NCBI RefSeq assembly: GCF_014873535.1
Contig: NZ_JADBEF010000001.1
Coordinates: forward strand, 9,362,001 to 9,426,000
Direction: 5' to 3'
DNA: 64,000 nucleotides
From: Nonomuraea africana
GTDB taxonomy: Bacteria; Actinomycetota; Actinomycetes; Streptosporangiales; Streptosporangiaceae
The notes beneath the pieces were generated by a model that worked only from the letters and a program-made list of their open reading frames with translations, had not been told where the DNA came from and ran no database searches. Within the stretch, counting starts at the first letter, position 1; every line of letters begins with the position of its first letter. Shown here in pieces: positions 58,932 to 64,000 of the stretch. Both the position numbers and the translations under genes were made by a program.

Positions 58932-60253
58932 CCGTCTACTGGTGCGAGCGCGCCCTGCTGCCCGACGGCGTCGCCGACGGCGTCGTCATCCACGTGGAGG
59001 GACGGCGGATCGCCGCCGTCGAGCGGGGCGAGCGGCAGGGCGTCGTCCTGGAGGGCCTGACGATCCCCGGCCTCGCCAACGCCCACTCCCACGCCTTCCA
59101 CCGGGCCCTGCGCGGCACGACACAGGCGGGCAAGGGCGACTTCTGGACCTGGCGCGACCAGATGTACGACGTGGCGGCCGTCCTGGATCCCGACACCTAT
59201 CTCCGCCTGGCCAGGGCGGTCTACGCCGAGATGGCGATGGCGGGCGTCACCTGCGTGGGCGAGTTCCACTACCTGCATCACGGGCCGGGCGGCGTGCCGT
59301 ACGACGACCCGAACGAGATGGGGCACGCGCTGATCCAGGCCGCGCGCGAGGCGGGCCTGCGCATCGCGCTGCTCGACACCTGCTACCTGACCGGCGGCAT
59401 GGGCACCGCGCTCGTCGGCGCGCAGGAGCGCTTCGGCGACGGGACCGCCCTACGGTGGGCGGCCAGGGCGGAGCAGCTCGCCGCCGCCTACAAGGGCCAG
59501 GAGGACGTGGAGACCGGCGCTGCCATCCACTCCGTGCGCGCGGTGCCGCCCGAGCAGATGGGCGTGGTCGCCGATTTCTCCCACCGCCATGCCGTCCCGC
59601 TGCACGCGCACGTCTCCGAGCAGCGCGCGGAGAACGCCGCCTGCGTCGAGCGCTACGCCGCCACCCCCGTGCAGTTGCTGCACGAGCACGGCGCCCTCGG
59701 CCCCCGCTCGACCGCCGTGCACGCCACCCACCTCACCGACGTGGACATCGAGCTGCTCGGCCATTCGCGCACCCACGTGTGCATGTGCCCCACGACCGAG
59801 CGCGACCTGGCCGACGGCATCGGCCCCGCCCGCCCGCTGTTCGACAGGGGCTCGCCGATCACGCTCGGCTCCGACAGCCACGCGGTGATCGACCTGTTCG
59901 AGGAGGCGCGAGCGGTCGAGCTGAACGAGCGCCTGGCCAGCGAGAAGCGCGGGCACTGGCGCGCGCACGAGCTGCTGTGCGCCGCCACCGGCGCGGGCCA
60001 CGCCTCGCTCGGCTTCCCCGACGCGGGCCTGCTGGTCCCAGGGGCGTGGGCCGACCTGGTGTCGGTCCGCCTCGACTCGGTCCGTACGGCAGGCGCGACA
60101 CGGGAGACGGCCGTGGAGTCCGTCGTGTTCGCCGCGACGGCCGCCGACGTGCACAGTGTGATCTCGGGGGGCCGCAGGATCGTCGAGCGGGGCCGCCACG
60201 AGCTGGGAGAGGCCGGGCAGATGCTGAACGAGGCGATGGGAGCCATCAGATGA
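58928..60253 (+). CDS. hutF: Formimidoylglutamate deiminase
   Basis: Deaminates N-formimidoyl-L-glutamate to N-formyl-L-glutamate. The 441-residue amidohydrolase-superfamily protein has metal-binding NAHSHAFHRALRG, FHYLHH, LHAHVSEQ and the metal Asp region TLGSDSHAVIDLF. ATG 58928 overlaps the upstream stop and its own stop overlaps the hutI start (ATGA), so the three genes are coupled. It uses the five-step histidine route rather than direct HutG formimidoylglutamase. Confidence 0.94.
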   Translation: MTVYWCERALLPDGVADGVVIHVEGRRIAAVERGERQGVVLEGLTIPGLANAHSHAFHRALRGTTQAGKGDFWTWRDQMYDVAAVLDPDTYLRLARAVYAEMAMAGVTCVGEFHYLHHGPGGVPYDDPNEMGHALIQAAREAGLRIALLDTCYLTGGMGTALVGAQERFGDGTALRWAARAEQLAAAYKGQEDVETGAAIHSVRAVPPEQMGVVADFSHRHAVPLHAHVSEQRAENAACVERYAATPVQLLHEHGALGPRSTAVHATHLTDVDIELLGHSRTHVCMCPTTERDLADGIGPARPLFDRGSPITLGSDSHAVIDLFEEARAVELNERLASEKRGHWRAHELLCAATGAGHASLGFPDAGLLVPGAWADLVSVRLDSVRTAGATRETAVESVVFAATAADVHSVISGGRRIVERGRHELGEAGQMLNEAMGAIR

Positions 60254-61422
60254 GCGGGCGGAGCATCCTGATCGACGGGATCGGGTCGCTGTTCGACGGG
60301 GACACCGAGCACCACGACGCCGCGCTCGTCATGGAGGGCGACACGATCGCCTGGGTGGGCCCCTCCGGCCAGGCGCCCGACGCCGACGAGCGGGTGGACG
60401 CGGACGGGCGTGGCGTCATCCCCGGCTTCGTCGACAGCCACGCCCACCTGGTCTTCGCCGGTGACCGTACCTCAGAGTTCAACGCGCGGATGTCGGGACA
60501 GAGCTACACCGCGGGCGGCATCCGCACCACGGTCGCCGCGACCAGGGCGGCGGGCGACGCCGAGCTGGCCACGCGGGCCGCCGCGCTGGTGGCCGAGATG
60601 GCGGCGCAGGGCACCACCACCGTCGAGATCAAGAGCGGCTACGGGCTGACGATCGAGGACGAGCGGCGCTCGCTGGAGATCGCCACCTCGCTGACCGACG
60701 AGACGACCTACCTGGGCGCCCACGTGGTGCCCGCCAGCACCGACCCCGACTCCTACGTCAGGACCGTGACGGGGGAGATGCTGCGGGCCTGCGCGCCGTA
60801 CGCCAAGTGGGTGGACGTCTTCTGCGAGCGCGGAGCGTTCGACGGGGACCAGACACGCGAGATCCTGCAGGCCGGCATCAAGGCGGGGCTGCTGCCGCGC
60901 GTGCACGCCAACCAGCTCACCGAGGGGCCGGGGGTGCGCATCGCGGTCGAGCTCGACGCGGCCTCCGCCGACCACTGCACGCACCTGTCCGACGCGGACG
61001 TGGACGCCCTGGCCGCCTCCCGCACGGTGGCCACGCTGCTGCCCGGCGCGGAGTTCTCCACCCGCTCGCCCTATCCCGACGCGCGCAGGCTGATCGACGC
61101 GGGCGTCACCGTGGCGATCGCCACCGACTGCAACCCCGGCTCCTCCTTCACCTCGTCGATGCCGTTCTGCGTCGCGCTGGCCGTGCGGGAGATGCGGATG
61201 ACCCCGGCGGAGGCGATCAGGGCCGCGACCGCCGGCGGGGCGCGGGCGCTGCGCCGCGACGACATCGGCAGACTGGTCCCGGGCGCGCGGGCAGACGTCG
61301 TGCTGCTGGACGCGCCCTCGTTCGTGCACCTGGCCTACCGGCCGGGCGTGCCGCTGGTCCATCGGGTGTGGCGCGGCGGCGAGGAGCCGGCCCCGCGTCA
61401 TCCCTTGGTCGGAGGCGCGTAA
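60250..61422 (+). CDS. hutI: Imidazolonepropionase
   Basis: Hydrolyses 4-imidazolone-5-propionate to formimidoylglutamate; third step of histidine degradation. A 390-residue amidohydrolase with metal-site VDSHAHLVFAGDR, VEIKSGYGL, the region HANQLTEGPG and ATDCNPGSSFTSSMPF, all typical of HutI. It is last in the operon; a stem-loop follows at 61482. Confidence 0.95.
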   Translation: MSGRSILIDGIGSLFDGDTEHHDAALVMEGDTIAWVGPSGQAPDADERVDADGRGVIPGFVDSHAHLVFAGDRTSEFNARMSGQSYTAGGIRTTVAATRAAGDAELATRAAALVAEMAAQGTTTVEIKSGYGLTIEDERRSLEIATSLTDETTYLGAHVVPASTDPDSYVRTVTGEMLRACAPYAKWVDVFCERGAFDGDQTREILQAGIKAGLLPRVHANQLTEGPGVRIAVELDAASADHCTHLSDADVDALAASRTVATLLPGAEFSTRSPYPDARRLIDAGVTVAIATDCNPGSSFTSSMPFCVALAVREMRMTPAEAIRAATAGGARALRRDDIGRLVPGARADVVLLDAPSFVHLAYRPGVPLVHRVWRGGEEPAPRHPLVGGA

Positions 61423-61481
61423 GGCCCTTGGGCTGGGCGGAGCCGGGCGAGAGCGCCGGTGCGGCGAGCGCGGGACGGGCC

Positions 61482-61507
61482 GGGTCTCCTCCCTGAGGAG
61501 GAGGCCC
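61482..61507 (+). terminator. Stem-loop after hutI
   Basis: GGGTCTCCTCC-CTGA-GGAGGAGGCCC, an 11-bp stem with one G-T pair and a tetraloop, 60 bases after the hutI stop. It separates the hut operon from the sigma-factor gene. Confidence 0.65.
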
Positions 61508-61604
61508 AGAACCGTCCTCTGGTCGTAGTTCTTTGGGGAATCTTTGCCTCGGGCCGGACGTTGGCCGGATATAGAACGCAGCTGCGGGAACGAGGTGCCT
61601 GGGG

Positions 61605-62540
61605 ATGGCAAGGCCTACGGGGAATCGCACGGCGGAGGTCACTGATCGTGACCTGCTCGGGACCTATCTGGCGGAGATAGGCAGGGTCCCGCTGCTCACT
61701 GCGGAAGAGGAAGTGGAGCTCGCCAAGCGGATCGAGGCGGGGCTGTTCGCGGAGCAGTTGCTCGACAGAGGGGGCTCGGAGCCGCGCATCGGGGACGCGG
61801 CGGACGAGGAGCTCGAACGCCTGGCCATTTCCGGGCAGCGGGCCAAGGACGAGTTCATCCAGGCCAACCTGCGCCTGGTCGTCGCCGTGGCCAGGAAGTA
61901 CTCAGGCAGGGGGATGCCGCTGATCGACCTGGTCCAGGAGGGGAACCTGGGCCTGGTGCGCGCGGTGGAGAAGTTCGACTACCGGCGGGGTTACAAGTTC
62001 TCGACCTACGCCACCTGGTGGATCCGCCAGTCGGTCGGCCGCGCCATCCACGAGCAGGCCAGGCCGGTGCGCCTGCCCACGCACGCGGGTGAGCAGATGA
62101 CCAGGCTGATGCGGGTACGTCGCGACATGCTGGCCGAGTTCGACGTCGAGCCCACCGACGACGACCTCGCCAAGGTGCTCGACCTGCCGATCGAGCGGGT
62201 GCGCGAGCTGCGCCGCTGGGCCGCCGACCCCGTGTCGCTGCAGCTTGGCGTCGGCGACGAGGACGAGACCGAGCTGGGCGACATGATCGCCGACGAGACC
62301 TGGGCCGACCCCGAGCAGCAGGCGATCGAGATCCTCGAGCGCGAGCGCCTCGACGACTGGCTGACCGGGCTCGAGGGGGTCACGAGCGAGATGCTCCGCT
62401 GGCGCTACGGGCTGATCGACGGGCGCGAGCACACGCTCACCGAGGTCGGCGAGCGTTACGGCATCGGCCGCGACCGCGCCCGCCGCATCGAGCGCGACGC
62501 GCTGGCCCGCCTGAGGAAGATGGCGACCACGGCGGCCTGA
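61605..62540 (+). CDS. Group 2 sigma-70 factor (HrdD/SigB-like)
   Basis: A 311-residue RNA polymerase sigma factor. Region 1.2 is LLGTYLAEIGRVPLLTAEEEVELAKRIE; region 2 contains FIQANLRLVVAVARKYSGRGMPLIDLVQEGN (2.1-2.2) and KFSTYATWWIRQSVGRAI (2.3-2.4); region 3 is about 165-235; region 4 has TLTEVGERYGIGRDRARRIERDA. It lacks the long acidic region 1.1 of the primary sigma factor, so it is an alternative HrdA/C/D-type factor. TATAGA (61570-61575) is a possible -10 box. Confidence 0.93.
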   Translation: MARPTGNRTAEVTDRDLLGTYLAEIGRVPLLTAEEEVELAKRIEAGLFAEQLLDRGGSEPRIGDAADEELERLAISGQRAKDEFIQANLRLVVAVARKYSGRGMPLIDLVQEGNLGLVRAVEKFDYRRGYKFSTYATWWIRQSVGRAIHEQARPVRLPTHAGEQMTRLMRVRRDMLAEFDVEPTDDDLAKVLDLPIERVRELRRWAADPVSLQLGVGDEDETELGDMIADETWADPEQQAIEILERERLDDWLTGLEGVTSEMLRWRYGLIDGREHTLTEVGERYGIGRDRARRIERDALARLRKMATTAA

Positions 62541-62578
62541 CCAGGTCTCAGCACCAGGTCTCAGCACCAGGTCTCAGC
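62541..62578. repeat. Three 13-bp tandem repeats between convergent genes
   Basis: CCAGGTCTCAGCA at 62541-62553 and 62554-62566, then CCAGGTCTCAGC at 62567-62578. The array begins right after the sigma-factor stop and the last unit supplies the methyltransferase stop codon on the other strand. Confidence 0.85.
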
Positions 62579-63218
62579 GGCGAAGAGGGCGGCCCGCGTA
62601 ACGGATGCCGGTCGCCCTGATGAGCCCCGCGGCGATCGCGGCCCGCTCGGCCGCGCCGCCGTCCTCCTCGGTGAAGAAGTAGGGGCCGCGCTCGAACCGC
62701 AGCGGCTCGAACCAGCGGCCCAGCGCCGCCTCCAGCTCCGCCCCCGTGTGCAGGCCCTCACGGGCGGCCCAGTCGCCGACGTAGGCCGCCCAGGGCTCTC
62801 CAGAGGCCGTCCAGCCGTCCCTGTGCCGGTGCAGCCAGGTGTCGTCCCCGTCGTCCGGCAGCCGTGAGAAGCACCAGCGGGCCGTGTCCTCGTCGAACAG
62901 CTCCCTGGCCCACTCGACCACCACGAACCCGCCGTCCGGCTTCAGCGCGCCCGCGACCTTGCCGAACACCTCGTCCAGGTCGCGCACGTGGTGCAGCGAC
63001 GTGCACGCCACGACCGCGTCCGCGGGCGCGTCCGGCTCGTACGCCTCGAACTCCATCCGGTGGTACGGCCTGCCTTCGGGCGCGTCGGGGTCGACACCGG
63101 CCGCGTCGTACCCGGCGGAGAGCAGGTCGGGGACGAACCCTCCGAGCGGTCCGCAGCCGATCTCGATCACCCGCGCGGGCGCGGGCGGCAGGTGGCCCCG
63201 CACGAAGTTCCAGTTCAT
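62574..63218 (-). CDS. Class I SAM-dependent methyltransferase
   Basis: A 214-residue Methyltransf_11-type enzyme. The SAM motif I is VIEIGCGPLGGF, motif II GVDPDAP with the ribose-binding Asp, and VVACTSLHHVRDLDEV marks motif IV; GGFVVVEWA follows. The substrate domain is the C-terminal third, with no diagnostic sequence. It is cytoplasmic and monocistronic. The 3' end lies in a tandem repeat. Confidence 0.88.
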   Translation of the reverse strand: MNWNFVRGHLPPAPARVIEIGCGPLGGFVPDLLSAGYDAAGVDPDAPEGRPYHRMEFEAYEPDAPADAVVACTSLHHVRDLDEVFGKVAGALKPDGGFVVVEWARELFDEDTARWCFSRLPDDGDDTWLHRHRDGWTASGEPWAAYVGDWAAREGLHTGAELEAALGRWFEPLRFERGPYFFTEEDGGAAERAAIAAGLIRATGIRYAGRPLRR

Positions 63219-63293
63219 GGGACTCAGGATCGGTCGCGGCCCGCCATACGCACAACTGCGAGCCGGACAGCCCTGCCATGCGGGCGATGCATA

Positions 63294-64000
63294 TCAGGCC
63301 AGGGGCGTGAGGTACTTGGCCAGGTCGTCGAGGATCTTGCCGGCGGCCGTGACGCCGATGCCGAGCATCCACACCTCGTCGTCGACGTTGTGCGCGGTGC
63401 CCTTCTTGACCGCGCCCAGGTTCTTCCACAGCGGCCCGCCGGTCACCTCGGCCTGGCTCTGCGCGGCGGCGTCGCCGTACGCGCTGTAGAACAGGGCGTC
63501 GCCGTCGGCCTGGGCGATGTTCTCCTGGCTGAGCTTGCCGAACCGCTTGTCCTCCTGACCGGCCAGCCGTTGGACCTCGGGCCTGGCGATGCCGGCGTCG
63601 CCGAGCACGATGCCGCTGAAGGACTCGGGGCCGTACATCCTGATCTCGGTCGGCATGAACCGGACGATGCTCACCTCGAGCTTGGCGAACCGGGCGCCGA
63701 CCTGCTCGGCGCGGCTCTCGTAGGCCGCCAGCAGCTGCTCGGCCTGGGCCTTCTTGCCCAGCGCGTCGGCGTCGAGGAGGAAGTTCTCCTTCCACGTGAC
63801 GCCCACCTTCTCGGTGAACACCGTCGGCGCGATCTTGCTGAGCTTGTCGTAGAAGGGCGCCTGGCGGAACTTGCTGCCGAGGATGAGATCGGGCTTCAGC
63901 GCCGAGATCGCCTCGAGGTTCGGCTGCTGCAGGGTGCCGACCGATTTCGTCGCCGACAGCGTCGAACCGAGGTAGGCGGGCCACTTCTGGTTCTCGGCCG
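63294..64000 (-). CDS. Iron-siderophore ABC transporter substrate-binding protein, 5' truncated
   Basis: Frame open from the window end to the stop at 63294; about 235 C-terminal residues are present. LEAISALKPDLILGSKFRQ is the typical clamp of FecB/FhuD-type class III binding proteins, followed by the helical backbone (ENFLLDADALGKKAQAEQLL) and C-terminal lobe (GPLWKNLGAVKKGTAHNVDDEVW). The signal and lipobox lie outside the window. It would deliver ferric siderophores to an ABC importer whose other genes may lie further right. Confidence 0.9.
   Translation of the reverse strand, partial: AENQKWPAYLGSTLSATKSVGTLQQPNLEAISALKPDLILGSKFRQAPFYDKLSKIAPTVFTEKVGVTWKENFLLDADALGKKAQAEQLLAAYESRAEQVGARFAKLEVSIVRFMPTEIRMYGPESFSGIVLGDAGIARPEVQRLAGQEDKRFGKLSQENIAQADGDALFYSAYGDAAAQSQAEVTGGPLWKNLGAVKKGTAHNVDDEVWMLGIGVTAAGKILDDLAKYLTPLA

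Overview
The DNA is high-GC actinomycete chromosome. Gene content and order (murI, cAMP-phosphodiesterase-like MBL gene, rph, rdgB; gcvT-gcvH-sdaA behind a glycine riboswitch; AmaP/DUF6286; sugar ABC loci without their own ATPase; a split hut locus) fit a filamentous actinomycete, probably of the Streptosporangiales/Streptomycetales type; the exact genus is an inference. No CRISPR array, IS transposase or rRNA was seen. One tRNA (Leu, UAG) is present.

Layout. 1-2838: housekeeping murI (cut by the window edge), Rv1339-like phosphodiesterase, rph, rdgB, start-stop coupled. 3206-6018: membrane-anchored molybdopterin oxidoreductase, then a papain-fold glutamine-deamidase toxin with a YrhB/Imm35 immunity gene. 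6041-11137 (minus): two-component system followed by a MacB-like ABC transporter. 11391-14737: small membrane proteins, AmaP/DUF6286 pair, alanine racemase/threonine aldolase-like PLP enzyme, DUF3618 protein. 14829-18657: Bcp peroxiredoxin, tRNA-Leu, tandem glycine riboswitch, gcvT, gcvH, sdaA. 18658-21831: a frameshifted YefM antitoxin remnant, then an aryl-CoA ligase plus FkbO/Hyg5-type chorismatase cassette.

22682-28175 is a very small (about 5.5 kb) integrative island with visibly lower GC. It carries a large serine recombinase, two small hypothetical genes, an alpha/beta hydrolase and an XRE-TPR regulator, plus about 0.9 kb of noncoding, hairpin-rich DNA. An 11-bp repeat (CATCCCACATG) marks both ends. 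It has inserted after the third codon of a DUF72 gene. The original ATG and first codons remain at the right end, and the island supplies a new in-frame ATG at the left end. The excised circle would also appear to assemble a promoter for the recombinase across attP.

28208-33943 is a gamma-glutamylation amine-catabolism operon (GS-like enzyme, aldehyde dehydrogenase, SDR, PuuD-type hydrolase, alpha/beta hydrolase, formerly also DUF72) with a divergent FadR-type regulator. 34014-47095 is a polysaccharide-utilisation region: DUF2264 enzyme, DeoR/PBP chimeric regulator, sugar-binding protein, two permeases, 2-hydroxyacid dehydrogenase, PL8 lyase, beta-helix protein, SurA-like lipid-anchored or membrane-anchored protein. 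47064-52148: membrane protein, AbiEii-like protein, ABC exporter with a doubly operated promoter, small secreted protein, winged-helix regulator. 52247-61422 is a histidine-utilisation locus (hutU, RpiR regulator; AllC-like amidohydrolase, hutF, hutI) split by a PadR/ABC-2/SDR module; the two hut transcription units share a TGAAT-N6-ATTCA palindrome. 61605-64000: group-2 sigma factor, methyltransferase and a truncated siderophore-binding lipoprotein gene.
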